Source: Capra hircus
Taxonomy: Eukaryota; Chordata; Mammalia; Artiodactyla; Bovidae
DNA length: 64,000 nucleotides
Direction: 5' to 3'
Assembly (NCBI RefSeq): GCF_001704415.2
Contig: NC_030823.1
Span: 75,020,458-75,084,457, forward strand
In this document: in pieces, positions 45,010-56,289 of the stretch
Position numbering within the stretch: the stretch's first letter is position 1
Layout: each line of letters starts with the position of its first letter
Translations under genes and position numbers: made by a program
Notes under the pieces: model-generated
Database searches by the model: none
Told to the model about the DNA's origin: nothing
What the model saw: the letters and a program-made list of their open reading frames with translations, nothing else

Positions 45010-48000
45010 GGTTTGATTATGACCAACTTTATTTTCAACCTGCATTGTTGGGCACTTCATGGTAATGTGTTGTTCATCCAATATTGACTTTTGCATATAT
45101 TTTTAAATCCCCCAAACAATACTTTTACACACAGTGTCCTCCCGACAGTAGTCAACATCAGAGATGATTTATCCTGTAGCCTCAAGGATGCGAGGTCTCG
45201 ATAATGGGCAAGTGTGTTCAGGTACGTCATCATGTCTAGCACAAGGCTCAAGCATTTCAGTCCTTCCAGACAGTTATTCGTTTAAAGCAAGAGAAATAAG
45301 CTTTGGAAAAGTTCAGTTTTTAACCTCACATGTACCTTTTGTGTAAAAAGCTTCATGCATTCTAAACTGTAGATGTCATGCAGTTCACATTTGTTTGCTC
45401 TAAGTACTAAATTAGAACAGATTCAAGAAATCTCATTTTTGGTATATGATTATTCAGTGGTTCTCAGAGTAACCACGTGGAAACTAGACCATCTGAAGGA
45501 TGGTGGCTCGACACACATGGTGTATCCAGGATGCAGAGAGTCAGATTTTGTCCTGGAAGTTATGTAATATACCAAAGGGCAGAGGTGTCAACATACCTCA
45601 ACAGGGCTCTCTTCTGAGACGTGGAGTAACACAGAGACGAAGAGGCTCAGAGGTTTATCGTATCAAAGAGGTAATCATTCTGACTTAGCAATCTTTTATG
45701 ATAAAAGACTGCTATAATTTAAATTACTTCATTTAAGTCTGGCTTGAAAAAATACAGCTTTCTGGATAGAAAGCGTCTGGTTAAGTTTGCTACTCAGTTC
45801 AGTACCTTGTTCTGTTTTTTTGGTATGTTTGCAAGTCACATCCAGAGCTACAGATTTTCCACAGTGCTTTTCTGCCTCATTCAAGTATAATAAAAAGTAG
45901 AAATCTATAGAAGCTTTAAGGTTAAACAAACTGTACATTATACAAAAATTAACTTAATTTACAGACAGTCAAAAAGTATTGGCAATGCCCTTTATAAATC
46001 TTACCAGAGATGCATCACAAAGGATATTACAGTCGACATAATGGTTCGTCATCACCATACAAATGCCATCTCAATTTACGTGGTACAGAACTGAGCATTT
46101 GTGAAATGTACAAATGAAGAATCAGCGTTTTGCACTATATACATTTCTTTCAAAGTAACAGTATTGTCAATACTAATCTAAAGTTCAGGATTCTCTTATT
46201 GCATATTCATTGTTGCTGAGGCAGTTATGGTACAATAATGCAATAGTCATAATTATTTTAAATAAACAAAAACATTTCTCCTGCTAACAGTAAAAAGATT
46301 TTTTCCTCCCAAAATCACATGGAACATTGCTACATACAATTTTACACAAATACTGAAAAACATGACCTTAAGGCATCTGCTTGCAAAGCAGATGTGCATA
46401 TTTATATGAACTAAATTATGCAAGAAAAAATATTGCACAAAATCCTATATTATTTTCAAGATAAAATATGCTTCTTTCTAAATACACATAATTCCCTATC
46501 TTGACCAAATCAAAACATTGACTGATTTGCTCAAAAGAACTCTGCCTCTTAAATGAGATTTAAGAAACAGACACTAAAAAATTCCTGGGCTAGACAGAGG
46601 AAAGACATCAGTGCTGACAGAGTTTGTAAAAAACCATCTCCTATATGAAGAAGTGCTTTGGGGGAATTAGGTTTGGTGTTCAGTTTACATCCTTTGTGTT
46701 TTGATCTACAGCTATCCACCCAGAATCAAGATCTTGTATGTGAAACAAAACGGAATTCACATTAGAAAATTTTTTCGTGAAAATAACCTTTTCCTAAAAA
46801 TCCAGATATTCTAGAAAAAGAAGGAAGATCTACTAATTATGACAGGAGTCACAGTTTTTTTTTTCCTCTTCACCTTATTTCAGAAACGATGAATTCATTA
46901 GCATTCCTGGGTCTTGTTTGTTAGGATACAAGTGCAGACTCCACAGCAGCACTATCGCAGATGGCTTTCGAGTGTGTGGGGTACAGGGGAAGTGTTTGCA
47001 GAGAATGCTGTTATCAGGGTAAAGGCAGCAAAAACGCCTTGCCATCAACAGGCGTCCACATGCTCAGTTCATCCTGAACAGAGTGGAGACTGGTCCCGAG
47101 GGGCCGCGTTCAGCACCGAGCCTCGCTGCCTGGGTACAAGGAAGCAGAGGGTGCTGGACAGCCAGCTGGATGAGAACACACGGCATCTCAGAGCCTCCGA
47201 ATCTGTCCCTTAAGAGCAGGTCTTCTAGACAGCAGCATTCTTGCACGTCGTATAACAGTAGAGAAAGATGGTACAGTGGTTCTGTACTTAGAGCATGTTT
47301 TAGTTTAAAGCAGCTTTAAAAGGCTTTTTTTTTTTTTTTTTGGTGATAGAATCTTGGCTAATTCCTAAGCAAAATATATTATCATCATTGTTATTATTAA
47401 CAGAGATTTGCAATTCCTTTTCCTTTTAATTAGCTCCTGCACAGCAGGGACTAGGCCAATTCTTTTATTTCCTTATGTCCACTGTTACTGTACCCTGCCT
47501 CTGATCAGTACCAAGAGTTGATAAATATTTCTTAAACAAATGAGTTATTAATTTTTAATCAGAGAAATAGTCATGCTATATTTTGGTGCCTTTCTAAAAT
47601 ATGCTAAAGTAGGTAGCCATTAAAATATACCACTTAACGACACTTAATGTACCAAGAGTTCACATGGGACTCTGCTAGCCTCCGAAATACCATGGATGCA
47701 ATACCTCTAGGGTAAAAGATGGAGTGGGTTTGGGAAGCATGGTGACCGTCTAGAGGCTGTGTAAAGACAGGCCCCAGAACCAAAGGTTGGACTCGTTTAT
47801 ACAGTTCTGCGTAGGACAGGTGTTGCTCCTTCAGGGGAGAAAAATTCAAACAGCAGGGGAGTTTACATATAATAGAAAATATTGTCTAGTTATAATAGAA
47901 AATATGAACATAGTAAGAAAAGAGAAATATGAACACTGTAAGAAAAGAGATAATGTTTATTTCAGAACTCGCCTTAATGTCCCTTCATTCTCCCTACAGC

Positions 48001-50623
48001 CACCATAATACAGGGAAGTCTAGTCTAGAGCAGACTTTGAATACTCAAAATGTTAACAGTTTGAAATATGAATACTTGCTGAGTTTTTGTTTTTAATGTG
48101 GACTATCAGAGCTGATTCTGTATGTTAAAGTAAGGCACAAGTCCAGCTTAAAATACCTTAACACAAATGTGATTTGTCGGTGGGTGACTGTCCTCACCAT
48201 ACACCATGGTCAGACACCTGGGGAGGTGACCGAGACAGAGAAGAACTCACATTTCTGAGGCTCTGAAGCTTACTGAGCAAATGGACTAAAACCCAGATTC
48301 TATCAAGGCTACTACACTCACAGTGATCCCATTCTCCAGACGGAGAATTCTAAAGGAAAAAATGCCTCATTTCAATATTCGTAGTCAAGGGCTACTTTAC
48401 ATTCTTTTCAAAGTTATGAATAATATCTGCCCAGCAGACTGGCAACCAGAGTGACAGTTTTTCCCTCTCATTTAAAATAGCTCTTCTGATAAATGGACTT
48501 TTTTATATACTTAAATAAAATGGAACTTTGTAGTGAGTATATAAAGGCAAAATTTAACAAGAACCTTGAATCTTACTTTTGTGTTAAAAAAAGGATTACA
48601 GACTTTTCCCCCTTAATACTTACAGAGTTCATCCTTATAAGGAAAACAAGATCTGTCTTCCTTCATATACATGAATGAATAACTGTCCTCCCAAAATATA
48701 TCCAATAAGATTTTGGAATCTACCTTAAAAAGGAAAACCTTGGCCATTGTCTTCAAATTATTTAAAGACTGATCTGAATAAGTATCTTAAGCAATGTTTT
48801 TAACAAAGCCTCTTCCAGGATCTTAACTGAAAATTAAATTCGTATTTCAGTAAATATTCTAGAGCACAGTTTTTGATGGGAATTCTTGAGTGGCTTGTCA
48901 AACCTTTCCTAAAATGATAAATTAAGAAAACCATCATGATTGGGGATGCATAGAGTACATATACTGAAAAAGCGAACAACCAAGGAACCACAACATCACT
49001 GTTGTTTTTTCCTGATTGCTTCATTACTGGCTAGACTCATAGTAATAATCAATGCTCGATTCCTTCTCAGGAGAACTTCCCAGTGTGACAGTGAATTTGA
49101 GGGGGGAGGGACCATGTCCCATGCAGAAGGATTCCAAGTAATGTGTGTGGATACCATGCATCAGACCGGAAGCGCAGGCCCCACCCTCAGGGAGGCTGTG
49201 CGTGCTGTCTCCTCCCCAAGACGGCAGGAGGACCGGAGGGAAGGCGCGGCTTTCCCGGGAGGAGCCCAGCCGGCTGACCCCGGCCAGCAGCAACGTTCGC
49301 AAGCCCTGGGGGCAGGCTGGGCTGATGGAGACGGCGCTTTTCTGTTGTGAGCCCCTCCTCGGGACCCACCGCCCCACCGCGACCACAGGAAAAATGCTGG
49401 ACAGGTCTGGCAGCGGTGTGGCCGACAGCAGACCCGACCTGTCCTCGGAACCACCCAGGTCGTCGAAGACCAGGAGGGTCTAGAGACGGTCACATCCAAG
49501 AGGAGCCTGAGAAGGTATGACAGCCTTGCGGAAGGTGGGCCCGGGGCGGGATCCCGGGACAGAAACAGGTGTTAGGGGAGAACCAAGGAAATCTGCGTGA
49601 CGGCTTATGAACTGTGAAGACGTACTGCACGGGTACAGGACCTTAAACACCGCGGACATGCTGAGCAGACAGATGCGGGGACTCTGCCCTTGCGCTGCAC
49701 TGGGCCTGCAGATCTACCACTTGCCAAATATAAAGTCAGTTATTTTAGCAGTAAGTCTGAGATGTCATGAAGCATTCTGGTAGACAATTATTAGTTAGGA
49801 GGAAAACAGACAAGCCCATTTTTCAACTAGGACATTTTGTTTCATCTGGCTTTCTGGGGTGACTCCTAGTTAGCGAAGGCAAAGAGAGGCTGTGAAGAAA
49901 TTTAAAGTGTCGTTTGTAAACAGCAGTCATTACTTTCACATTGTAACTCAGCATTTCATGTATTTCACTGAGTGACAGGTAAATGTGTGTACCTTTATAC
50001 TTTTTGAAAAACATGGCTGCAGTGTCCACGAGAGAGCCTTTAAACTTTGAAAAAATGAATTCTGTCCTTGATTTGATTAATTGAAAAAGGCATTATTGCT
50101 CTGCAGAACACATAACTTATCTTTCAGAATTTACATGGAATCCCATAAATTAGGTTAAGTATGCTTAATATAGGCTTAAGATTAAGGCAATCAGTGGGTC
50201 AACAGTTTCAGGCTAGTTCTGATAGGTTTTGATATCTTGGCCAGGTCATGCTCAACCAGGTTAGTACAGTAGCTACTGGTTATGTGCAAGGGTTAGATGC
50301 ATACTTAATTTAAATAAGTGGCATTAAGCACCAAACACTGGGAAATCGGATGTTCAATATATACTTTAAGCATACATACATACAAACTCGTACCTGACTG
50401 AAGGGCACAGGAGGAGAATTAGCTTTACGTTTAAAAAATCAATGGATCATCGACCTACCAGGAGACGAAAGCGCGGACGGGTAAGTGTCCCAAATGAAAA
50501 ACAACTTCAGACAGCAGGAAGAGTCGCCTTTCCGACCACTCCTTGTTTAGGACACAGGGTGGTGGGCTCCTGAACGTCCCCGTGGAAGGCTGGGTGCCAG
50601 TGACGGGCACTTCGTTTGCTGAC
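45010..50623 (-). other. DENND1B: Probable DENND1B 3' UTR
   Basis: From the TAA at 50626-50624 to an AATAAA at 45033-45028, 5.6 kb of minus-strand sequence carries no LINE or SINE, unlike both sides. It is AT-rich and non-coding, with oligo-T/A runs (46855, 47323) and other AATAAA copies on the minus strand at 47469-47464 and 47961-47956 that could serve shorter forms. A GC-rich patch lies at 49160-49560. The exact cleavage site and the single-exon nature are inferred. Confidence 0.55.
45028..45033 (-). terminator. DENND1B: Candidate distal polyadenylation signal
   Basis: AATAAA on the minus strand is followed by GTTGGTCATAATC and later by a T-rich stretch (GACTCTTCTGT), an acceptable cleavage context. 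It is the last such hexamer in the repeat-poor block. RNA evidence is needed to choose among the candidates. Confidence 0.45.
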
Positions 50624-51118
50624 TTAAGCTTGGTTCCCACTTGCCCTCCCTCCTGAGATGTGCAGGTCTTGTTGGAAAGCAGACGTGATATGACACAAAG
50701 ACACCACCTCCTGAAGCAGCCCAGACCCCGCTGCGGCCTCTGGAGCTTCTTCCCCTTCTTTCTCCCAGGGCACACACGTGGACAGGCGCCGCCCCAGGCC
50801 GGGCTCCGGCGGCTCGTCCACAGTCGGGCTCAGCGTTCCCTTCCTCTCCGTAGGGGGCGCTCCAGCGCCTGGAGGGGGGCCCGGCTGCCCTGGCGCCGGG
50901 GGCCGGCTCCCTGCGCCGAGGGGTCGCTCGCCCGCCTCCTCCTCCAGGATGAACAGAGGGTCGGTGCCCGCGCTGGAGGACAGCCGCTTCCTGGGCGAGG
51001 GAGGCAGCTGCCGGCCGAGCAGGGCGCTGTCATCCTGGCCCCGGTGCCACCCAGCCTGGTCCCCAGAGCCGCTGCACAGCAGGGCCAGGTTGCTCTCGCT
51101 GGGCGCGTTGGATTTGTT
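50624..51118 (-). CDS. DENND1B: DENND1B terminal coding exon (C-terminal 164 residues)
   Basis: The exon opens after a cttctcctcttag acceptor at 51119-51120 in phase 0 with NKSNAPSESNLALLCSGSGD and ends at TAA (50626-50624) after GNQA. Landmarks LPPSPRKR, LFILEEE, STCVPWEKEGEE and EVVSLCHITSAFQQ match the C-terminus of DENND1B as I know it from human. DENND1B is a Rab35 (and Rab-family) guanine nucleotide exchange factor of clathrin-linked endocytosis; this tail lies outside the DENN module and is predicted disordered. The middle (about residues 60-110) is unusually rich in Gly, Ala, Pro and Arg, and the DNA is CpG-dense. The frame is open throughout. Confidence 0.9.
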   Translation of the reverse strand, partial: NKSNAPSESNLALLCSGSGDQAGWHRGQDDSALLGRQLPPSPRKRLSSSAGTDPLFILEEEAGERPLGAGSRPPAPGQPGPPPGAGAPPTERKGTLSPTVDEPPEPGLGRRLSTCVPWEKEGEEAPEAAAGSGLLQEVVSLCHITSAFQQDLHISGGRASGNQA

Positions 51119-51309
51119 CTAAGAGGAGAAACGACACATTTAGAAGAAACGGAAGGCACGTTACTTCAGCAATATTCCTTCCCACTCTGAAATCTTTCTC
51201 TTGCCAGGCTGGGAACTCGAAGTCCCGCCCTGAGGAGACGGAGCCGCGATGGTGGGTTTGGAAAACCGCCCACAGCCCAGGGCTCGTGAGACGGGCACGT
51301 GCAACTGTC

Positions 51310-51630
51310 GCCTGCAGAGTTTAACCCGGATGGTGAGTGTTGGCGAGGATGTGGAGAAGAGGGTGGGAGTGTACACTGATGCAGCCACTTTGGACATCGG
51401 CATGGACAGGCCTCAAGAAATTAAAAACAGACCTCTGACGCACCGCAGCAAGACGCAGCACCCCTACTTCCGGGTGTGTGTCACGTGTGCACTGCCGCTG
51501 CTCGCAGTACAGGGGAGCTGCGGGAGCAGCTAAATGTCACGGACAGGTGAATGGATAAAGAAAATGCGCTGTGATTATCACTCACCTTTTTAAAAAGGGG
51601 GAAATCCTGCCATTTGGGATAATATGGATG
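51310..51630 (+). mobile_element. Old L1 3' fragment
   Basis: Diverged L1 text in plus orientation ('gatgtggagaagagggtggga', 'gtgtacactgatgcagccactttgg', 'acaggtgaatggataaag') is interrupted by the following Bov-tA and resumes at 51846. It is antisense to DENND1B. Confidence 0.7.
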
Positions 51631-51845
51631 CTGCTAGTGGCTCAGACAGTAAAGAATTCTTCACAATGCAGGAGACTCGGGTACGATCCCTGGGTCAGGA
51701 AGATCCCCTGGGTCAGGAAGATCCCCTGGAGAAGGGAATGGCCACCCACTCCAGTATTCCTGCCTGGAGAATCCCACTGGACAGAGGAGCCTGGTGGGCT
51801 ATATAGCCCATGGGGTCACAAAGAGTTGGACATGACTGAGTGACT
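51631..51845 (+). mobile_element. Bov-tA SINE with internal duplication
   Basis: Full Bov-tA order from gctgctagtggctcagacag to gttggacatgactgagtgac. An 18-bp unit (gggtcaggaagatcccct) occurs twice in tandem at 51692-51709 and 51710-51727, which the family does not normally have. Confidence 0.92.
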
Positions 51846-52270
51846 AACATCAGTAAAACCAAGGTTTAAAAAACACCAAGGATGGGCCTGGAGGGCACTG
51901 CACTAAACGAAGTAAGTCAGGACACAAATACTACATGATCTCACTTCTCTGTGGAATCCAGTCAAGCTCCTATGTGGAGAGAGCAGAATGGGGGCGTGGT
52001 CCCGGGGTGGGGAGGGGAGGGGCAGGAAGGCCAGGGTTTAGTCCCGCGGGTGGCGAAGCTCAGGGACCTAGCCTGCAGCATGCTGACCGAACTGGGAAGA
52101 AGGCAGGTCTCAAGTACTCTGGCCTCAAAGAAGAGGAGAGAAAAGTAAACTCTGTGAGGTAAGGGATGGCTAATTAGCTTGACTGTGGCCAGCACTTTGC
52201 AGTCTATGGGCAAACATCAAATTGTGCATCTCAGATGTGTACAGCCTCTGTCATTACACTACAGAAAAGC
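51846..52270 (+). mobile_element. Old L1 3' end (continuation)
   Basis: Text 'gcctggagggcactgcactaaacgaagtaagtcagg', 'ctacatgatctcacttctctgtgg' and 'gactgtggccagcactttgc' is the L1 3' UTR in plus orientation. It ends in AT-rich sequence near 52270. Confidence 0.65.
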
Positions 52271-52786
52271 TAAGAAATAGAAAGGATTTGCCAAAAAATC
52301 CTAACAAGTAACTCAGAGAACAAGCAAACTCTTATATAATCAATGCCAAGTTCTGGAATTATTACAGTCAGAACAGGGTAGAAATTACTTCTACCTCTCT
52401 GTTGTGTTTTTTAAAGAATCCAGTTCAATCTGCTCAGTCTTATGCATTTCTGAAGCAACACAGTGAAACGTTACTTGAATTCATACCCTTACTAAAATGT
52501 TGTGAAGAGCCGAAAAATAGAGGAAAAACATGGAAACATTTCACATTTGAAAGTTCCCTGAGAAAGACAACTATAAAATTAGGTTGTAGGGAAATAATAC
52601 TGCTTGACAAAATAATTTCAGTTAATGATGAGAAACACCAGCGTTGGATTGGAATTTTGTTATAGAAATCATGTCTTAATGATTAACTCATGACATTTTC
52701 GGAGTTTTGACACTTAGCTTCACGTCAGCCAGCACAGTGAGGTGAGAAAGTGTTCATTTAATGTTACGGGCTGCAAACTGACTCAC

Positions 52787-53003
52787 CGTGGGCTTGTAGT
52801 CTATCTCGTCCATCGATCTGAAGAAGTCCAGGCTCTTGGCCACCGCCAGCTTCCCCTGGTCCGAGCTGTGCGTGCTCAGCGTGTCCAGGATCTCACCCAG
52901 CAAGTCCATCTCACCCTGGGAAGGAGCCTTTGCTCTTGTTTCAAATGAGTCATCACTTTCGTAGAAGTAAGCAGAAGCTTCTTCTCCATCTTCAGAGGAC
53001 AAC
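52787..53003 (-). CDS. DENND1B: DENND1B penultimate coding exon (72 codons plus 1 nt)
   Basis: It has an acceptor tttttctccag and a donor GTGAGT (52786-52781). The first G completes a Lys codon with the previous exon, then LSSEDGEEASAYFYESDD follows. The acidic, Ser-rich start leads to MDLLGEILDTLSTHSSDQGK and SLDFFRSMDEIDYKPT, a hydrophobic-acidic block that is almost identical to human DENND1B in my recollection and is the best identifier of the gene. The exon is 217 nt, leaving phase 0 for the last exon. Such short leucine/phenylalanine-acidic blocks in DENND1 tails are associated with clathrin and adaptor binding; that role is inferred for this segment. Confidence 0.92.
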
Positions 53004-53854
53004 CTGGAGAAAAACAGGACACGTGCTGAAAACCAACATGATACGTTTTGTGGAGGGACAGTAAAGTGAGTAACTGGTTCATGGCCAAACTCTTTATAGT
53101 GATGTACATACCAATTCAAACACTGGAAATCTTTAGTGTGTGCACTGAGAACACACAGAGGTTTACAGCTCCTTACCTATCTGGAAGCACAAGCAGGGCT
53201 TTTCACGGTCTGATTCTGGGGGTGTAGGGGCGATAGCCTTAGAAATGTCAAACACTTGGGACTTTCTACATTCTGAGTTCACTTTCAGTACTTTTGTATG
53301 GCTTATTTATTCACTTGTTTTGGAGAATGCATATTCCTTTATGTAAATAAAGATATACTTAATGGGGTGAAAAAATGGTTCTATCGTCCTCAAATAGTTT
53401 AACATTGTTTTAAAAGTTCAACACATAGTACTATTTCCCTTATTTTTTGTTAATTTTTACCACTTTCATGAAATTTTCCTCTGATGATACCTCCCATGCA
53501 CTGAGGTCCTGCCGCCACTCCCCCAGATCTGATTTTTCAATTAACTCCTTCCACTGTCCTGATGTTCACCTGCCCCTCTTCAGTTGGAGGGGAGGAGTAG
53601 GCTTCTGTTTCCCCTTGAACACTATCCTGGGTATTTCTGCAGACATCATTGCTTCCCAGGAACAAGTTATTTCAGGCCTATCTTGCTTTCCCATTTCAAG
53701 ATTCATCCCGTGTGAGCCTCCCACTAGCCCTGGTTCCTCCGGCTGAAGACGAGACTGTGAGGAGCAGAACCTTTTCTCCAGGCATGCGCGTGGTTTGAAA
53801 TATCTCTTGCAACCTAGGGCTCCAGCCGAACAGAACAAGCAACCCACGACTTAC
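53004..53854 (-). other. DENND1B: DENND1B intron, repeat-poor
   Basis: An 851-bp intron lies between the two exons. No LINE, SINE or exon-like segment is recognised. A 99-codon plus frame at 53447-53746 has no coding signature. Confidence 0.85.
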
Positions 53855-53931
53855 TTGCTGGCTCTCTCGGCGTCCTCCTCATCGTCAGCATCTGGGGCTC
53901 CATCCAGACTCTTCAGAGGCCTAAGGCGTGA
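53855..53931 (-). CDS. DENND1B: DENND1B coding exon (25 codons plus 2 nt)
   Basis: It has an acceptor ctctctgcag (before 53931) and a donor GTAAGT (from 53854). The frame reads SRLRPLKSLDGAPDADDEED then AERAS, and the last AA joins G of the next exon to make Lys. This corresponds to the RLKRPLKSLDGA...ERASK stretch of human DENND1B with one residue fewer near its start. It carries a basic start and an acidic run. Earlier exons of the DENN module are not seen up to 64000. Confidence 0.9.
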
Positions 53932-54036
53932 CTGCAGAGAGGGGTCGACACACTAGTGTGAGCAGTGAAGATACTTTAAATACCAACTACTCCCAGAAAC
54001 TTTAAGCAGCAATTTGATACTTGATATGGTAAAGAA

Positions 54037-54258
54037 GGGCTTCCCTGGTGGCTCAGATGGTAAAGTATCTGCCTGCAATGCGGGAGACCCGGGTTTGATC
54101 CCTGGGTCGGGAAGATCCCCTGGAGAAGGGAAAGGCTACCCACTCCAGTACTCTGGCCTGGAAAATCCCATGGATGGAGGAGCCTGGAGGGCTACAGTCC
54201 ACGAGGTTGCAAAGAGTCAAACACAACTGAGCAACTTCACTTTTCTCTTTCTCACGAT
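54037..54258 (+). mobile_element. Bov-tA SINE
   Basis: Complete plus-strand element from gggcttccctggtggctcag, B-box-like gtttgatccctgg, to caaacacaactgagcaactt and a TTTCTC-rich end. Confidence 0.93.
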
Positions 54259-55830
54259 AAGGAATGCTTCTTAAAGACATATACATTCAGGACTTTTAAA
54301 TATTACCTAGTAACCTGGAGAATATCAGGCAATATTGATCTGAATGCTTTCTTGCACCTCAAACCAATTAGCAAAGTCCCTGGGCTAAGTATATCAACCA
54401 CTCTGTCCAGTCTGTCAGTCCCTGGTTTAGGAACCCTTGATTCACAGTCACTCCACCAAGCACTCAGCCTCCACTTTCTATAATAGCCAACACTTGCAGC
54501 CTTGTTTCTTTCATCCCCTACCACTCTCTCCCTCACACCCAGTAGTTTACAGCAATGCTTCTCAGTCTCAAGTGTGTGCCTGAGTCTCTCGGAGATGGTA
54601 AAGACTTAGGCTCTCAGTTTCTGCATCTCTAACTCTTTGGTGAGGTTGGTGCTGTTGGGTCTGGCAGTCACACTCTGCAGAGCAAGGTTTTGAATCAAGT
54701 CCAGGAAAACCCATTGTTTCACCTGTAAATACTTTACTATGTATCTTAAAAGATATTTTTTAGCATTACCAAAGTATCATGATCACACATAGTTACTAAT
54801 AATTATTTAATATCTCACATTCCCTTATTACTCCAAATATATTTTAGTGAGTTTATTTGGGCCAGACTCTCAACAAGATAAGCACTGTATTTGGCTGATA
54901 TGTCTCTCGTCTCAGAGGACGACCCCTTCTATCTCCTCTGCCCCCATGTCTTCTGGAACCTTTACTGTGTTATTTTACCCTTATTTCCTATAAGCTGGCA
55001 ATTCCATCTGGAAGCTTGGCTACCTTCCACTTCTGAGTCTTCCTCTGTTTCTGGCAGGAATGCCCACAGACGTTGCTCTGGGTTTCTCGGCACGTCACAG
55101 CGGGAGGCACTCAGTGGCTCGCTTCGGGTGGTACCAGGACTGATGAATGGTTTCAGGTGTAGGTGGCCCGGTGATCCACTACAAACTTGACCAGTCTTTT
55201 ACTTGATGGGTTTAGCCTCCAATAATTACACTTTTCAAAAGCAGTGCCTCTGTATTTGCTTGTTGGGATTCTATAAAAAACTTTGTTGTATTAACTATTT
55301 GTCTATTCTGAAATACAATGTGCCCTAGAAAAAACAGGGTAATTCCTTCTTTCCTTATATGTAACAATTTTTAGAGTGCTGAGCTAATGTTGTAACAGTC
55401 TGTAAAGGTAAGCCATGAGGGGGGTCTTTAAAAATGATCATTTGTACATATTTGGTTTGGCTCCAACCATCAGTTATTACTCTTCTTGATGTTCAAATCT
55501 GTCCCATTTTTACACTATGCCATAACCATGTTTTTTAAAATAGTGATCTTTTACAGGTTCATCTTAAAATACATACAGGTTAAATTATGTGCTACTGGGT
55601 ATTTATGTCAAATTAATCCAGAAGTGGGGAGAGTGCAAAAGGTTGGCACAGAAATAAGACTCTGTGAGCTGATCATTGTTGAAGCTGTATGAAAGGTACC
55701 TGGGCGTTCTTATAAGCTTCTCTTTACTTTTGTGTGTTTGAATCAGAGAAGGGCTACAGAAACAACCACAGTCAACAACATAAGCACATGCCTATCAACA
55801 GTCAGTCTAGACATGAACAGCCTGAATGCT
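54259..55830. other. Intronic unique sequence
   Basis: No repeat consensus, RNA gene or exon with proper splice sites is supported. A string resembling a phase-matched donor (CAG/GTACC at 55700-55698, minus) was considered and rejected. Confidence 0.45.
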
Positions 55831-55839
55831 CCAATCAAA

Positions 55840-56275
55840 AGGCACTGTCATACTGAGTAAAGTCAGTCAGATAGAGAAAGACAGATATCATGATGTCACT
55901 TGTATGTGGAATCTAAAAAAATGGTACCGACAGATTTATTTACAAAACAGAAATAGTCACACATGTAGAAAATAAACTTATGGTTATAGGGGGTGGGGAA
56001 GAGAGGGGAGGGATAAATTGGAAGACTGGGAATGAAACATACACACTACTATACATTATACTATAGGTATAATATTATTATACTATAGGTATAATAAGGA
56101 TCTACTGTATAACACAGGGAACTCTATGCAACACTCTGTAATGGCCTATATGGGGAAAGAATCTAAAAAAGAGTGGATGTATGTATATGATTCAGTTTGC
56201 TGTAGAGCAGAAATGATCAACATTGTAAATCAACTATATGCCAATAAAATTTTTTAAAAATAAGTAAATAGCATC
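55840..56275 (+). mobile_element. L1 3' end
   Basis: L1 3' UTR in plus orientation: 'agtcagtcagatagagaaagac', 'tgtatgtggaatctaaaaaaatgg', 'ggatctactgtataacacagg', 'tatatgccaataaaattttttaaa'. It contains a 22-bp tandem repeat. Confidence 0.88.
56055..56096. repeat. 22-bp tandem duplication in L1
   Basis: attatactataggtataata occurs at 56055-56074 and 56077-56096, a period of 22. Confidence 0.9.
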
Positions 56276-56289
56276 TGACAATAAAAAAT

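Larger units (their letters stand above)
51119..52786 (-). other. DENND1B: Last DENND1B intron
   Basis: GT at 52786-52785 and AG at 51120-51119 define a 1668-bp intron. It holds an old L1 3' end in plus orientation split by a Bov-tA, and unique sequence at 52270-52780 in which I see no exon. Confidence 0.85.

Noticed and set aside
49145..49499. GC-rich overlapping frames on both strands (112 codons each)
   Set aside because: Long frames are expected by chance in GC-rich DNA, and they lie within the probable 3' UTR.
50778..51190. Plus-strand frames opposite the last DENND1B exon (114 and 176 codons)
   Set aside because: They are antisense shadows of a GC-rich coding exon; the minus frame has the splice sites and homology.
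55698..55731. Possible extra DENND1B exon: minus-strand CAG/GT donor with a frame matching phase 0 of the 53931 exon (reading REAYKNAQ)
   Set aside because: The frame is only nine codons before a stop, the acceptor would lack a good pyrimidine tract, and the residues do not match the known upstream DENND1B sequence.
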